Counted from the first letter of the stretch, positions 8,277 through 18,075 are shown. The stretch is 64,000 nt of DNA from an uncultured Veillonella sp. (GCA_900550455.1 URSE01000001.1:13702-77701); one strand, 5' to 3'. Notes: generated from the sequence alone by a model not told the origin. Translations and numbers: made by a program.

Positions 8277-9102
8277 ACAGTACAGTTGGCAGGATGGGAA
8301 AAGCCTGAGACTTGAAGTTGGCCACACTTTGATTATGGGAATACTCAATGGAACGCCAGATTCTTTTTCCGACGGTGGACTTTACAATCAAGCTGATCAG
8401 GCTGTTCAACACGCCCTAGATATGATTGATGAAGGGGCGGATGTCATAGATTTAGGTGTGGAATCCACCCGACCTGGGCATGTGCAAATATCGGTAGAAG
8501 AGGAAATTGCACGTATGAAAGACTTGCTACCAGCAGTTTTAGAGGCGGTGACTGTTCCTGTATCTATCGATGCCTATCGGGCCAAGTCCATGGATTATGC
8601 ACTGTCTACTGGGGCTCACATCATTAATGATATTTGGGGCCTTCAATATGATCCAGATATGGTGGCAGTAGCCGCCCACTACCAAGTGCCTGTCATCATC
8701 ATGCATAACCAAGTGGGGACGGACTATGATGATATTATCTCCGATATGAAAGCATTTTATGCTAAATCTATTGATTTAGCTCTTAAAGAGGGAGTCAAAC
8801 TGGATAATATCTGGATCGATCCGGGAATCGGGTTTGGCAAGACAGCGCAGCAAAATATGGAGGTACTACAACGCTTGGACGAGTTGACTTCCTATGATGC
8901 CCTCCCCCTTCTTTTGGCGACTAGTCGTAAGGGCTTTATTGGTAAACTCTTAGGCGATCTACCACCTAGAGAACGAGATGAAGGAACCTTGGCGACCAAT
9001 ATGGCTGGTGTTTATGCTGGTGCCCATATGGTGAGGGTTCACAATGTACGTATGCACAAGCGGGCTCTGACTGTTTTGGATGCCATCTTACGAGGTGAAT
9101 AA
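8266..9102 (+). CDS. folP: Dihydropteroate synthase
   Basis: This enzyme joins 6-hydroxymethyl-dihydropterin pyrophosphate to p-aminobenzoate and is the target of sulfonamides. The 278-residue product has the first signature MGILNGTPDSFSDGG near residues 28-42, the second signature around DLGVESTRPG (62-71), and the C-terminal ATSRKGFIG loop that contacts the pterin. Length and motifs are typical. Its start lies inside folE, and its stop shares one base with the folB start (TAATG). This agrees with a folE-folP-folB-folK operon. Confidence 0.94.
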   Translation: MKTRQYSWQDGKSLRLEVGHTLIMGILNGTPDSFSDGGLYNQADQAVQHALDMIDEGADVIDLGVESTRPGHVQISVEEEIARMKDLLPAVLEAVTVPVSIDAYRAKSMDYALSTGAHIINDIWGLQYDPDMVAVAAHYQVPVIIMHNQVGTDYDDIISDMKAFYAKSIDLALKEGVKLDNIWIDPGIGFGKTAQQNMEVLQRLDELTSYDALPLLLATSRKGFIGKLLGDLPPRERDEGTLATNMAGVYAGAHMVRVHNVRMHKRALTVLDAILRGE

Positions 9103-9467
9103 TGGATTTTATTGAACTTAATAATATAGCCTTTTATGGCTTTCATGGTAATTTGGCCAGTGAGGGCGAGCAGGGCCAACGCTTTTTTGTAGATCTTTTA
9201 GTCGGGGCTGATCTCTCACAAGCGGGCCAATCGGATGTTCTTGAGGATTCCATCAATTATGTAGCCCTCTATGAACTAGTTGAAACTATAATGACCGGCT
9301 CTCGATGCCATCTATTAGAACATCTTGGAGCTAGCATTGCAGATGCTATTATGAGAGATTTCCCACGGGTTCAAGGGGTAAGGGTAAAGATTCGAAAACC
9401 GGCCGTGCCTATTCAAGGTATCTTGGATTATGCGGCTGTTACTACTTGCCGTGGGGCCGACCTATGA
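9102..9467 (+). CDS. folB: Dihydroneopterin aldolase
   Basis: FolB cleaves 7,8-dihydroneopterin to 6-hydroxymethyl-dihydropterin and glycolaldehyde. The 121-residue protein is the usual length for this small tunnelling-fold enzyme. It shows the family's opening IELNNIAFYGFHG, the SINYVALYELVE stretch and the catalytic-region lysine in RVKIRKP. It is coupled to folP by a one-base overlap and to folK by an ATGA overlap at 9464-9467. Confidence 0.92.
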   Translation: MDFIELNNIAFYGFHGNLASEGEQGQRFFVDLLVGADLSQAGQSDVLEDSINYVALYELVETIMTGSRCHLLEHLGASIADAIMRDFPRVQGVRVKIRKPAVPIQGILDYAAVTTCRGADL

Positions 9468-9937
9468 TTACCTATTTCATCAGTCTGGGCTCCAACATGG
9501 GAAATCGTGAAGGACACATACAGGGCGCCTTGACCTCCCTAGCCCAGCATCCAGCGATTGTGAAATTGCAGGTCTCTGACCTCTTGGAAACTGAGCCTTG
9601 GGGAAATATAGATCAGGAGCCCTTTATTAATGGCGTTTGTTCCCTGGTCAGTGATTTGCAGCCTGAAGAAATTTTGAAAGTTCTGCAAGGTATTGAAAGG
9701 GACCATGGCCGGCAACGCTTAGTTCATTGGGGCCCTCGCACCCTGGACCTAGATATCATCTGGGCCCAAGAGGGGAATCAGCCCTTGGAGGTTCATAGTC
9801 CAAGATTGGATATACCTCATCCCTATTTTTGGAATCGCACCTTTGTCCTAGTACCTTTGTCTCAATTGTGGGCAGACTTTTCCTACCAGGGACAAGCTAT
9901 TCAAGAGCGGATTAAAGAACTTGAAAAGGATAGCTAA
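9464..9937 (+). CDS. folK: 6-hydroxymethyl-7,8-dihydropterin pyrophosphokinase
   Basis: FolK transfers pyrophosphate from ATP to 6-hydroxymethyl-dihydropterin, giving the FolP substrate. The 157-residue product starts ITYFISLGSNMGNR, the family hallmark, and contains GPRTLDLDII, which holds the two Mg-binding aspartates, and the RLDIPHP substrate loop. The ATG at 9464 overlaps the folB stop. The frame extends upstream to 9446, but that lies inside folB and adds no conserved sequence. It is the last gene of the folate operon; no folC or pab gene is seen here. Confidence 0.93.
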   Translation: MITYFISLGSNMGNREGHIQGALTSLAQHPAIVKLQVSDLLETEPWGNIDQEPFINGVCSLVSDLQPEEILKVLQGIERDHGRQRLVHWGPRTLDLDIIWAQEGNQPLEVHSPRLDIPHPYFWNRTFVLVPLSQLWADFSYQGQAIQERIKELEKDS

Positions 9938-9957
9938 CTAGGTCCTAGAAGGATGTA

Positions 9958-9966
9958 TGATATAAT
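9958..9966 (+). promoter_or_regulatory. Possible extended -10 promoter before the transporter remnant
   Basis: TGATATAAT is an extended -10 element (TGn-TATAAT). No convincing -35 is visible. It may be the surviving promoter of the decayed gene downstream, or may drive the divIC-like gene. Confidence 0.4.
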
Positions 9967-10026
9967 ACAATTCATATGGTCTTAATGAGGGCCTAGTTTT
10001 ATTTTCTACTAGAAGGATTGTTTGTC

Positions 10027-10325
10027 GTGAATGTAATCAACAAAATCAATCATCATCAATGCTTTGATTGGTAAGCACATAAAACCCGTTAAGGATGTAT
10101 GCCCTACACTGGCAGCTATCGTTGTATTGATTATTATCGGTGGCGTAACAGCTGTATCACAACAAAAGATTATCGATATGGGATGGACCATGGCTATTCT
10201 TACCTTTGTCGCTTGCTTGGTTCAAAATGTGTCTGGTTATCTCCATTATTCATAACTTTACGGGGTCTATCTTTGCGGGTATTTGCCGCAAGCATGACGA
10301 AACAGAAGGCAAGTAATTTCTTAGA
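10027..10325 (+). pseudogene. Remnant of a bile acid:sodium symporter (BASS) family gene
   Basis: The clearest piece (frame of 10064-10255) reads IGKHIKPVKDVCPTLAA, then a hydrophobic segment, then VSQQKIIDMG and a second hydrophobic segment ending VQNVSGYL. This resembles the central part of BASS/PanS-type transporters, where a K-x-I-K-P-V-x-P loop precedes a helix and an HNLLGYLLGY-like motif ends the next. After the stop, another frame continues with a plausible next piece (FAGICRKHDETEGK). No good start with an RBS exists in the main frame; a GTG at 10027 with an upstream agaagga opens a different frame that stops after 15 codons. I therefore read it as a truncated, frameshifted gene lacking both ends. 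A genuine 63-residue two-helix membrane protein is the alternative. Confidence 0.5.
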
Positions 10326-10340
10326 AAGGAAGTTTCCACA

Positions 10341-10628
10341 ATGGCTCAGCATCATAGAGAAGCCGGTTGGCGTCGATTTGTGACTTGGCGAAATGCATCC
10401 CGATTGCTCATAGCCCTCTTTGTACTCATGGTTGTAGCTGAAGGGGTACGCCTTGTTCAGGTCTATCAGGAGAAGGTGAAGGTGGAAAAACAGCTAGAAG
10501 AATTAAAGGAAGAAAATGCTAAGTTGGAAGCAGAAAAAGAAGAACTTTCTAAGCCTAGCAATATAGAATCTATCGCTCGTAAGGAATTGGGTTTGGTAAA
10601 ACCAGGGGAGATGCCTTACGTCAAATAG
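10341..10628 (+). CDS. Septum formation initiator / DivIC-FtsL-like cell division protein
   Basis: This 95-residue bitopic membrane protein has a short cytoplasmic, basic N-terminus, one transmembrane helix near residues 21-38 and an extracytoplasmic coiled coil rich in Glu, Lys and Leu (about 43-73). It ends with the IESIARKELGLVKPGEM motif typical of DivIC/FtsB proteins. Such proteins join FtsL and FtsQ/DivIB in the divisome and help activate septal wall synthesis. An aaagga RBS precedes the ATG. It stands alone between the BASS remnant and a hairpin at 10630-10662. DivIC and FtsB are hard to separate at this length, so no symbol is given. Confidence 0.85.
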   Translation: MAQHHREAGWRRFVTWRNASRLLIALFVLMVVAEGVRLVQVYQEKVKVEKQLEELKEENAKLEAEKEELSKPSNIESIARKELGLVKPGEMPYVK

Positions 10629-10629
10629 T

Positions 10630-10662
10630 AGAAAGGTCGTCATCGGTGGTGACGGCCTTTCT
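10630..10662 (+). terminator. Hairpin after the DivIC-like gene
   Basis: A 13-base arm (10630-10642) pairs with 10650-10662 with one wobble. Only a short T run lies within the descending arm, so it may be a weak terminator. Confidence 0.5.
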
Positions 10663-10670
10663 GCTATAAT
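10662..10670 (+). promoter_or_regulatory. Extended -10 promoter for the ppx operon
   Basis: TGCTATAAT is a perfect extended -10 element directly after the hairpin and 39 bases before the ppx/gppA start. There is no clear -35. Confidence 0.5.
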
Positions 10671-10709
10671 GGGTTGTATTAGAATTAGTCCTTATGGAGA
10701 ATAGAGTAT

Positions 10710-11591
10710 ATGAAAGTAGCTATTATTGATATTGGGTCCAATTCCATGCGCCTCCTCTTGGGCTTGTACCAGGAGAATCGTTGGATAAATGAGCCTAAGC
10801 GGCTTTGGACTACTCGGTTGGGTAAGCGATTAGATGATGGGGCCTTGAGCCCGGAAGCTATGGCTGCCTCCTATCAGGCTATGGCGGAAATGAAAGAAGC
10901 TATTAATGGCTTTGGCGCTCAAAAAGTCTATGCTTTGGCAACCTCTGCCGTGCGAGAAGCCCCTAATGGGCAGGTCTTCCTGGAGGCCTTACAGGCCATT
11001 CAGCCTATGGATAGTCGGATTCTGACTGGCCAAGAAGAAGCTCAATATGGTTTTTTAGGGGCCCTGGGAGAGGATGGAAAGAAAGGCGACTACTATGGCA
11101 TCATTGATGTGGGTGGTGGCTCCACGGAATTGGCTGTAGGAGACGAAGAAGGAATCCTGTGGTCACAATCTTATCAGATGGGGGCCGTTCGCTTTCAAAC
11201 TTTATCCCAAGAGGGGCCTGAGGCCGTGAAAGCGGCGTCACAAGATCTTTGGCAGGACCTGCCTCAGGACCTATGTGTAGGCCAGTGGATTGGTATTGGT
11301 GGTACAGCTACAACTTTGGGTGCTATGGACCTAGCTATGGAGATTTATGATGGTCGCCGCCTACAAGGCCATAAGGTGAGCCGAGAAAGAATTCAAGGCA
11401 TGATTGACGAGTTGCGCACTAAGAGCCCTGAAGAGCGACGCGCTATACCAGGACTACAAGTAGGACGAGCGGATATCATCACGGCCGGCGCAGAAATTGT
11501 TGCGGCTGCTATGGACTTCTATGATATGAAGAGCCTTAGTATGAGTGAACGCGATGGAATGGAAGGATTTGAAGAGGGCTTATGTCGTTAA
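10710..11591 (+). CDS. Ppx/GppA family phosphatase (exopolyphosphatase / pppGpp phosphohydrolase)
   Basis: Members of this ASKHA-fold family release phosphate from polyphosphate or convert pppGpp to ppGpp. The 293-residue protein starts VAIIDIGSNSMRLLLG, the first phosphate-binding loop. It also has ALATSAVREAPNG, the catalytic-region ILTGQEEAQYGFLGA, the second loop IIDVGGGSTELAVG and a GIGGTATTLGA segment. It is the short form without the C-terminal HD-type domain of E. coli Ppx and GppA, so the substrate cannot be told from sequence. It overlaps tilS by 10 bases. Confidence 0.88.
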   Translation: MKVAIIDIGSNSMRLLLGLYQENRWINEPKRLWTTRLGKRLDDGALSPEAMAASYQAMAEMKEAINGFGAQKVYALATSAVREAPNGQVFLEALQAIQPMDSRILTGQEEAQYGFLGALGEDGKKGDYYGIIDVGGGSTELAVGDEEGILWSQSYQMGAVRFQTLSQEGPEAVKAASQDLWQDLPQDLCVGQWIGIGGTATTLGAMDLAMEIYDGRRLQGHKVSRERIQGMIDELRTKSPEERRAIPGLQVGRADIITAGAEIVAAAMDFYDMKSLSMSERDGMEGFEEGLCR

Positions 11592-12610
11592 CTATAGAAC
11601 ATAAGGGGTTCCTCCGTCAGGTGCAGAGAACCCTTCAATATCATAGTCTTTTAGACCCTAACAGCCGTGTCCTTATCGCCTGCTCTGGAGGGGTCGATTC
11701 CCTGGCCCTAGTTCATGCTCTCTTAGCTCTTAGGGAGCATATGAAAAAAAGCTGGACTTTAGCGATTGCTACGGTAGACCATGAGATTCGCCCAGAAGGG
11801 GCTGCTGAATTAGAATTGGTCCGGTCTATGGCAGATGATCTAGGGATTCCCTTTTACGGAGCCCATATAGATGTGCCTGCCCAGGCACAAGCTTTAGGTC
11901 TGTCTCTTGAGACGGCAGGTCGTCGGGCTCGCTATGCTTTCTTGTCAAAAATAGCTCTAGAAGAGGATTATGATGTGGTTGCTACGGGCCACCATCAAAA
12001 CGACCAGGCCGAGACAATCCTAGCCCACATGGTTAGGGGGGCGGGCCTTAAGGGTTTGGGGGGCATGGCCTATACTAGGCCTTTGGTAGGGGCCATCAAG
12101 TTGGTTCGCCCCTTCTTAGATGTCACTAAAGCCCAAATTCGGGCCTATGCAAGGGATTTGGAGTATGAGGCTTGTGAAGATGCTACGAATGAGGACTCCA
12201 CCTACCAAAGAAATTATATTCGCCATCAGATTCTACCAAGGATAGAAGCCATCAATCCTAATGTTCTGGAAAGTCTATCCCGCCTTGGCCAAAGTGCTCG
12301 TGATGATGAAGCATTATTAGAAAAAATCGCAAGAGAGAGCTTAGAGGGATTAGCTACCTATGAAAATGGACATGTTCTTCTAGGGCGTCGCGCCCTCCGC
12401 AAGATTCCCCTTAGTATCCGCAGGCGCATCTGGACGCTAGTTTTACAGACCTTGTTGCCGAGCGCCTCTTGGGAGTGGTCACACCTAGATCAACTAGACC
12501 ATTTAATTCAAACGGGGGAACCCAAGAGTTTTCAGGCCATGAGAGTGCGAGTTAAGGCACAATGTGATACAATAGATATATCCGTTTTGTCTTCAAGATC
12601 ACTTGATTAG
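11582..12610 (+). CDS. tilS: tRNA(Ile)-lysidine synthase
   Basis: TilS modifies the wobble C34 of the CAU-anticodon tRNA-Ile to lysidine with ATP and lysine, switching it to isoleucine. The 342-residue protein contains the PP-loop SGGVDS at residues 35-40, the ATGHHQNDQAETILAHMVRG signature, and the RNYIRHQILPRI segment leading into the tRNA-binding part. It is shorter than most bacterial TilS proteins (roughly 430-470 residues) and appears to lack the far C-terminal domain, resembling short forms such as that of Aquifex. The frame ends cleanly and hpt follows 12 bases later, as in many Firmicutes (tilS-hpt-ftsH). Confidence 0.9.
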   Translation: MSLTIEHKGFLRQVQRTLQYHSLLDPNSRVLIACSGGVDSLALVHALLALREHMKKSWTLAIATVDHEIRPEGAAELELVRSMADDLGIPFYGAHIDVPAQAQALGLSLETAGRRARYAFLSKIALEEDYDVVATGHHQNDQAETILAHMVRGAGLKGLGGMAYTRPLVGAIKLVRPFLDVTKAQIRAYARDLEYEACEDATNEDSTYQRNYIRHQILPRIEAINPNVLESLSRLGQSARDDEALLEKIARESLEGLATYENGHVLLGRRALRKIPLSIRRRIWTLVLQTLLPSASWEWSHLDQLDHLIQTGEPKSFQAMRVRVKAQCDTIDISVLSSRSLD

Positions 12611-12622
12611 GAGAGGGGATAT

Positions 12623-13168
12623 ATGCATAAAGATATAAAAGAAATCTTGCTCACAGAAGAGGAAATTCATGGACGAGTCACTGAATTAGGCACAGAGATT
12701 GCTGCTGATTATAAGGGGCAAGAACTCTTAGTGGTAGGTATCCTCAAGGGGGCAGTTGTCTTCTATGCGGATTTGCTCAGGGCCATCGGCGAAGATGTGA
12801 ATGTATGCCTTGACTTTATGGCTTGTTCTAGCTATGGGGAAGGAACGGTTTCCTCTGGTCATGTTAAGATAAAAAAAGATTTGGACAATTCTGTTGCAGA
12901 CAAGCATGTCCTCATCGTTGAAGATATAGTCGATACGGGGAATACGCTCTACTACCTAGTAGACGAACTCAATAAGCGGGGTGCCAAGTCCGTTAAGATA
13001 GCTACCTTACTATCCAAACCTGATCGCCGGGAAAAGGATGTGCATGTAGACTACATCGGTTTTGTGATTCCTGATGCTTTTGTTATCGGCTACGGATTAG
13101 ATTATGCTGAAAAGTACCGCCAATTAAAATACATTGGGGTCTTGAAAGAAGAAGTATACGCTAATTAA
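12623..13168 (+). CDS. hpt: Hypoxanthine phosphoribosyltransferase
   Basis: The enzyme salvages hypoxanthine and guanine by transferring phosphoribose from PRPP, forming IMP and GMP. The 181-residue product has the family's LLVVGILKGAVVFYADLLR, the flexible-loop region around SSYGEGTVSSG, and the PRPP-binding VLIVEDIVDTGNTL. An agagggg RBS precedes the ATG. Its position between tilS and ftsH is the conserved Firmicute arrangement. Confidence 0.94.
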   Translation: MHKDIKEILLTEEEIHGRVTELGTEIAADYKGQELLVVGILKGAVVFYADLLRAIGEDVNVCLDFMACSSYGEGTVSSGHVKIKKDLDNSVADKHVLIVEDIVDTGNTLYYLVDELNKRGAKSVKIATLLSKPDRREKDVHVDYIGFVIPDAFVIGYGLDYAEKYRQLKYIGVLKEEVYAN

Positions 13169-13188
13169 CTCGAGAAAGGAGTTATACA

Positions 13189-15147
13189 TTGGGTCGTTTC
13201 GCAAAAAATGTCCTTTTGTATGTACTGGTCATTGCGGCCTTGGCAACGGCGGTGGATTCTTTTATGGGCCAATCGTCTACCAAGTCTGAATTGTCCTATA
13301 CGGGCTTTATTCAACAGGTACAACAAAAGAAAATTGATAAGATTACCATTACTAATAACCACGATATCGTGGGGACTATGAAGAATGGTACAGAATTTAA
13401 AACTTATGCACCAACGGATGATAGCTTAATTCCAACCCTTAATAATAATGGGGTGGAAATTACGGCTAAACCTGCTGATAGTCCATCTTGGTGGATGACC
13501 TTACTCACATCTATCGTGCCTATGGTCATTCTCATTGCTGTTTGGTTCTTTATCATGCAACAATCCCAAGGGGGCGGTGGCAAGATGATGAACTTCGGCA
13601 AAAGCCGGGCTAAAATGATGGATGATGCGGTGAAGGTTAATTTCCAAGATGTAGCAGGCCAAGAAGAAGCCAAGGAAGAATTGGAAGAGATTGTAGAATT
13701 CCTCAAGAATCCAGATAAGTTCACTAAAATGGGTGCTAAGATTCCTAAGGGGGTTCTTTTGGCAGGCCCTCCTGGGACGGGGAAAACCCTCCTGGCTAAG
13801 GCTGTAGCAGGGGAAGCGGGTGTTCCGTTCTTCACTATTTCTGGTTCTGACTTTGTAGAAATGTTTGTTGGTGTTGGTGCCTCCCGGGTACGGGATCTTT
13901 TCCAACAGGCCAAGAAGAATGCTCCTTGTATCATCTTCATCGATGAAATCGATGCAGTGGGTCGTCAACGGGGCGCAGGCCTCGGTGGCGGTCATGATGA
14001 ACGAGAACAGACCCTCAATCAACTCTTGGTTGAAATGGATGGCTTTGATGCATCTGAAGGTATTATTACTATCGCCGCTACCAACCGCCCTGACATCTTG
14101 GATCCGGCCCTCCTTCGCCCAGGCCGTTTCGACCGTCAAGTCATGGTAGGCCGCCCAGATCTTAGGGGCCGTGAGGCTATCTTGCAAGTGCATGCAAAGA
14201 ACAAGCCTTTAGCAGATGATGTGGACCTCAAAACTATCGCTAAAAAGGTGCCTGGTTTTACTGGTGCTGACTTGGCCAACCTCTTGAACGAAGCAGCTCT
14301 TTTAGCAGCTCGTCAGAATAAGACCATCATTACTATGGATGATTTAGAAGAAGCCTCTGAAAAGGTATCTATGGGGCCAGAACGACGCAGCCATATCGTG
14401 ACAGAAAAGGAACGTCGATTGACGGCCTTCCACGAATCCGGTCACGCTATTGTAGGTCATTTGTTACCTGACTGCGATCCTGTCCACAAGGTGACTATCG
14501 TCCCTCGGGGTTATGCTGGTGGTTATACCATGAGCTTGCCTGAGGAGGAACAAAACTACGAAACTAAGAAGCAAATGTTGGCGCATATCCGCATGGCTTT
14601 AGGTGGTCGCGTAGCGGAAGCTTTAACCTTGAAGGATATTTCCTCTGGTGCTTCTGGCGACTTACAAACAGTTACTAAAATCGCCCGCAATATGGTGACC
14701 CGTTATGGTATGTCTGATGAATTAGGGCCTATTGTATTCGGGGAACAGCGGGAGCAAGTATTCTTAGGGCGTGACCTCGGCCATGAACGAAACTACTCCG
14801 AGTCTACGGCTGAACAAATCGATGCAGAAGTGCATCGCATTGTTACAGAAGCCTATGATGATGTGGTGAAACTCTTATCCGAAAATATGGACTTCCTCCA
14901 CAATATGGCAGAAGCCCTTTTGGAATATGAAACCATTGATCATGAAGATGTAGTATCCCTCTATGAAACAGGGAAGATTGCGAAGAAGCCTGAAGAAGAG
15001 CGGGTGGAAGCGGTTAAGACAACCCTGACACAAGCTGGTATTGAGGTACCTAAGGACCTCCAAGTGGAAACCATTCCAACAGAAGAGCCTAAGGCACCAA
15101 GCCGAGAAGATATACCGACAAAAGAAGATACTATGCCTAAGGCATAA
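13189..15147 (+). CDS. ftsH: ATP-dependent zinc metalloprotease FtsH
   Basis: FtsH is the hexameric inner-membrane AAA+ protease that degrades misfolded membrane proteins and regulators; in LPS-producing bacteria it can also control LpxC. The 652-residue protein has membrane segments near residues 7-23 and 104-123 around a small extracytoplasmic domain. It also has Walker A GPPGTGKT (193-200), Walker B FIDE (250-253), an intact SRH region ([20 protein letters not shown]) and the zinc motif HESGH (415-419). The start is TTG 13189, with a good RBS (aaaggag) seven bases upstream. The acidic, proline-containing tail is variable in the family. A perfect inverted repeat terminates transcription. 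Confidence 0.95.
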   Translation: MGRFAKNVLLYVLVIAALATAVDSFMGQSSTKSELSYTGFIQQVQQKKIDKITITNNHDIVGTMKNGTEFKTYAPTDDSLIPTLNNNGVEITAKPADSPSWWMTLLTSIVPMVILIAVWFFIMQQSQGGGGKMMNFGKSRAKMMDDAVKVNFQDVAGQEEAKEELEEIVEFLKNPDKFTKMGAKIPKGVLLAGPPGTGKTLLAKAVAGEAGVPFFTISGSDFVEMFVGVGASRVRDLFQQAKKNAPCIIFIDEIDAVGRQRGAGLGGGHDEREQTLNQLLVEMDGFDASEGIITIAATNRPDILDPALLRPGRFDRQVMVGRPDLRGREAILQVHAKNKPLADDVDLKTIAKKVPGFTGADLANLLNEAALLAARQNKTIITMDDLEEASEKVSMGPERRSHIVTEKERRLTAFHESGHAIVGHLLPDCDPVHKVTIVPRGYAGGYTMSLPEEEQNYETKKQMLAHIRMALGGRVAEALTLKDISSGASGDLQTVTKIARNMVTRYGMSDELGPIVFGEQREQVFLGRDLGHERNYSESTAEQIDAEVHRIVTEAYDDVVKLLSENMDFLHNMAEALLEYETIDHEDVVSLYETGKIAKKPEEERVEAVKTTLTQAGIEVPKDLQVETIPTEEPKAPSREDIPTKEDTMPKA

Positions 15148-15156
15148 AATGCTATT

Positions 15157-15195
15157 AAAAGCCATACCTAGCTTTAGCTAGGTATGGCTTTTGTC
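15157..15195 (+). terminator. Strong bidirectional terminator after ftsH
   Basis: A perfect 17-base inverted repeat (15157-15173 with 15176-15192) has only two unpaired bases at the tip, with A-rich and T-rich outer ends, so it can stop transcription from either side. Confidence 0.85.
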
Positions 15196-15303
15196 TCTTT
15201 GTTGACCATCGTGTAATAGGCATGGTAAATGGGAGGCTTGCATTTTAAGGACATGACCTGTAAAATTGCTTTAGTATTTGGTTGACAATAGGAGGCCATT
15301 CTC

Positions 15304-16296
15304 GTGAAAAATGAAGTGCTTGAGTTCCTACGTGAAAATGCGGGTGGATTTGTGTCAGGCCAAGATATGTCAGAAGCCTGTCATGTATCCCGTACGGCTA
15401 TATGGAAACATATTAAGGCCTTGCGGGCTAAGGGCTATAAGATTGAATCCTATACCAAGCTGGGGTATCGTCTTTTGGAGGAACCAGATCTTGTATCCCC
15501 CCTATCTATGCGGAAGGCCTTGACGACAGATATCTTCGGCAAGAATTATATTTACATGGATTCCACTGTATCCACCAATACGGAGGCCCGTAAATGGGCC
15601 CTTAAGGGGGCTGAAGAAGGAACTGTAGTCGTAGCAGAAGAACAGGTGGAAGGGCGTGGCCGCTTACAACGGGGCTGGTATTCACCCTTTGGTAAGGGTC
15701 TTTGGTTCTCCTTGATTTTGCGCCCCGACTTCCTTCCTATGGAGGCGCCAAAGTGTACCCTTATGGCAGCAGTGGCTGTGACCAAGGCTCTTCGTAAGAT
15801 GGGAGTCACTGATGCGGTTATAAAATGGCCTAATGATATCTTGGTTAAGGGCAAGAAGATGGTAGGAATCCTGACAGAAATGACGGGGACCATGGATGAA
15901 ATCGAATATATCATTTTGGGTGTGGGACTTAATGTGACAACAGGCCTTGATGAGTGGCCAGATGATCTAAAGGCCATAGCAACATCTATCCTCATGGAGG
16001 GGGTAGAGATTCCTCGTATAGAGGCCTTTAACATTATCTTACAAGAGTTGGAGGAACAGTACTTTGAAGTTTTGGCCAATGGCTTTGATCATACCTTAGA
16101 AGAATGGAGGAACTTATCCTGTACCTTAGGACAACATGTGCGTGTCCGCCCAGGTAATAAACAAGCCTATGATGGTATGGCCTTGGATATCGATGGTGAT
16201 GGCAATTTATTAGTACGCCCTGATGGAGGGGAAAGGGTTTATCGGGTTATAGCAGGGGACGTATCCATACGTCCAGTTTCAACAACTGTAGAATAG
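15304..16296 (+). CDS. birA: Biotin--[acetyl-CoA-carboxylase] ligase with DNA-binding domain
   Basis: BirA makes biotinyl-5'-AMP and attaches biotin to carboxylase carriers; the two-domain form also represses biotin genes. The 330-residue protein has an N-terminal winged helix-turn-helix (about residues 1-58, with [19 protein letters not shown]). The catalytic core shows the biotin-adenylate loop GRGR (117-120), KWPNDIL (174-180) and the C-terminal SH3-like cap. The start is GTG 15304 behind an aggagg RBS. The DNA-binding domain implies a regulatory role, but no operator is recognisable here. coaX follows eight bases later. Confidence 0.93.
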   Translation: MKNEVLEFLRENAGGFVSGQDMSEACHVSRTAIWKHIKALRAKGYKIESYTKLGYRLLEEPDLVSPLSMRKALTTDIFGKNYIYMDSTVSTNTEARKWALKGAEEGTVVVAEEQVEGRGRLQRGWYSPFGKGLWFSLILRPDFLPMEAPKCTLMAAVAVTKALRKMGVTDAVIKWPNDILVKGKKMVGILTEMTGTMDEIEYIILGVGLNVTTGLDEWPDDLKAIATSILMEGVEIPRIEAFNIILQELEEQYFEVLANGFDHTLEEWRNLSCTLGQHVRVRPGNKQAYDGMALDIDGDGNLLVRPDGGERVYRVIAGDVSIRPVSTTVE

Positions 16297-16304
16297 GAGA
16301 TAGC

Positions 16305-17072
16305 ATGTTATTAGTAGTAGATGTGGGAAACACCAATATCGTATTAGGTGTCTATGAAGGTGAAAATCTTAAAGGACACTGGCGGATTTCCACAGATCGT
16401 GTGCGGACAACCGACGAGTATGGGGTGCTGATCATGAACCTCTTCCTCCATGACAAGACGGTAGATGCAGAGGCCATTGACGGAGTCATAATCTCATCCG
16501 TCGTACCGCCCCTTATGCCAACCTTGGAACGAGTGTCTCGCCGCTACTTTAATGTGGAACCCTTGGTTGTAGGCCCGGGGACTAAAACAGGCATGGCCAT
16601 CAAGTACGATAACCCACGAGAAGTGGGAGCTGATCGGATTGTTAATGCGGTGGCTGCTTATGAACAGTATGGTGGTCCTATTATTATCATCGATTTTGGT
16701 ACAGCGACGACCTATTGTGCGGTATTAGCTAATGGTGATTATATTGGAGGTGTAATAACACCGGGTGTCATGATCTCTGCAGAGGCTCTCTTCCAACGGG
16801 CTGCTAAATTGCCTCGTATTGAGGTGAAGGATCCAGGTCAGGTCATCAATCGCAACACTGTATCTTCTATGCAGTCGGGCATGTTTTACGGCTATGTGGG
16901 CCAGGTAGAAGGTTTGGTAGCGCGGATGAAGGCGGAAATGCCGGAAGGAACTAAGGTGGTCGCTACTGGCGGCTTAGCTCAGCTGATCGCCTCCGCAACA
17001 GAATCCATTGATTTCGTAGAACCTAAGTTAACGCTAGAAGGATTGCGGCTCATTTATGATAAAAACAAGTAA
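16305..17072 (+). CDS. coaX: Type III pantothenate kinase
   Basis: CoaX phosphorylates pantothenate in the first step of coenzyme A synthesis; the type III form is typically not feedback-inhibited by CoA. The 255-residue product begins [18 protein letters not shown] (the ASKHA phosphate loop). It has the [13 protein letters not shown] motif, [14 protein letters not shown] and [16 protein letters not shown], all characteristic of CoaX. It sits eight bases after birA and overlaps dusB by 17 bases, so the three genes are probably co-transcribed. Confidence 0.95.
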   Translation: MLLVVDVGNTNIVLGVYEGENLKGHWRISTDRVRTTDEYGVLIMNLFLHDKTVDAEAIDGVIISSVVPPLMPTLERVSRRYFNVEPLVVGPGTKTGMAIKYDNPREVGADRIVNAVAAYEQYGGPIIIIDFGTATTYCAVLANGDYIGGVITPGVMISAEALFQRAAKLPRIEVKDPGQVINRNTVSSMQSGMFYGYVGQVEGLVARMKAEMPEGTKVVATGGLAQLIASATESIDFVEPKLTLEGLRLIYDKNK

Positions 17073-18075
17073 AACTTGGCAAATTGGGTCTGTGCCCATC
17101 GAGGGCCAGGTTGTTCTAGCCCCTATGGCTGGAGTGTCTGATGTAGCCTATCGAGTCCTAGCTAAGGCTCATGGGGCTTCCTTGGTCTGTACGGAAATGG
17201 TATCAGCCATGGGTATCAAATATAAGAATGAGATCACTAAGGGGATGCTCTTCATTGAGGAGGGGGAAGGACCTGTGTCCATGCAGGTCTTTGGGTCTGA
17301 TCCGGAAACGGTGGCCTTAGGAGCAAAGACTATCTCTGAGGCGGGAGCTGATATTGTTGATATCAATATGGGATGCCCTGTGAAGAAGGTGGTCTCCTCT
17401 GGTGATGGATCGGCTCTTATGAAAAATCCAGATTTAGCAGCACGGGTAGCAGAGGCCACAGTAAATGCTGTGGATGGGCCTGTGACGGTTAAGATGCGAC
17501 TGGGATGGGATGAAGACTCCATCAATGTAGTAGATTTTGCTAAACGCATTGAGTCTACTGGTGTGGCCGCCATTGCTGTTCATGGTAGGACCAGGCAACA
17601 AATGTATATGGGCCGAGCCAACTGGGATTATATTAAAGCTGTCAAAGAGGCGGTCAAGTCTATTCCTGTTATCGGTAATGGGGATATTACCAGTCCACAG
17701 GACGCTAAGGCCATGTTAGATCAAACGGGCTGCGATGCCGTTATGATTGGACGTGGAGCCCATGGTAATCCTTGGATCTTTGAGCGGACGAATACTTATT
17801 TGGAAACAGGAACTCTCTTATCAGAACCCTCTTGGGAGGACCGGATTGATATGCTGTATAAGCACTTCCAAAACCTGGTTAAGTATAAGGGCCATGATGC
17901 GGCAGTTCGGGAAATTCGCACCCACGCAGGCTGGTATTTGAAGGGCTTACCTGAGGCGGCCCGCTACCGGAATACCATTAACAACCTCCATACGGAGGGG
18001 GCTTTTAGGGCGGCAATTGAAAGCTACCGGGAAACCCTAGCAAAATTGACAAATACAGGGGCTATGGTAAAATAG
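17056..18075 (+). CDS. dusB: tRNA-dihydrouridine synthase (DusB type)
   Basis: This FMN enzyme reduces specific uridines in tRNA to dihydrouridine. The 339-residue protein has [15 protein letters not shown] at the start of the TIM barrel, the catalytic-cysteine motif [11 protein letters not shown], the FMN-contact [10 protein letters not shown], and [12 protein letters not shown] near the C-terminal side. Its start lies within coaX. Placement next to other small housekeeping genes and ahead of greA is common in Firmicutes. A hairpin follows it. Confidence 0.93.
   Translation: MIKTSKTWQIGSVPIEGQVVLAPMAGVSDVAYRVLAKAHGASLVCTEMVSAMGIKYKNEITKGMLFIEEGEGPVSMQVFGSDPETVALGAKTISEAGADIVDINMGCPVKKVVSSGDGSALMKNPDLAARVAEATVNAVDGPVTVKMRLGWDEDSINVVDFAKRIESTGVAAIAVHGRTRQQMYMGRANWDYIKAVKEAVKSIPVIGNGDITSPQDAKAMLDQTGCDAVMIGRGAHGNPWIFERTNTYLETGTLLSEPSWEDRIDMLYKHFQNLVKYKGHDAAVREIRTHAGWYLKGLPEAARYRNTINNLHTEGAFRAAIESYRETLAKLTNTGAMVK

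Noticed and set aside
10099..10383. A 94-codon frame between folK and the DivIC-like gene
   Set aside because: It runs into the divIC-like gene in another frame, has no RBS and looks like an out-of-frame reading of the BASS remnant.
13501..14193. A 230-codon open frame on the minus strand inside ftsH
   Set aside because: It lies fully opposite the conserved AAA+ core, has no RBS and shows no recognisable motifs; it is a shadow of ftsH codon use.
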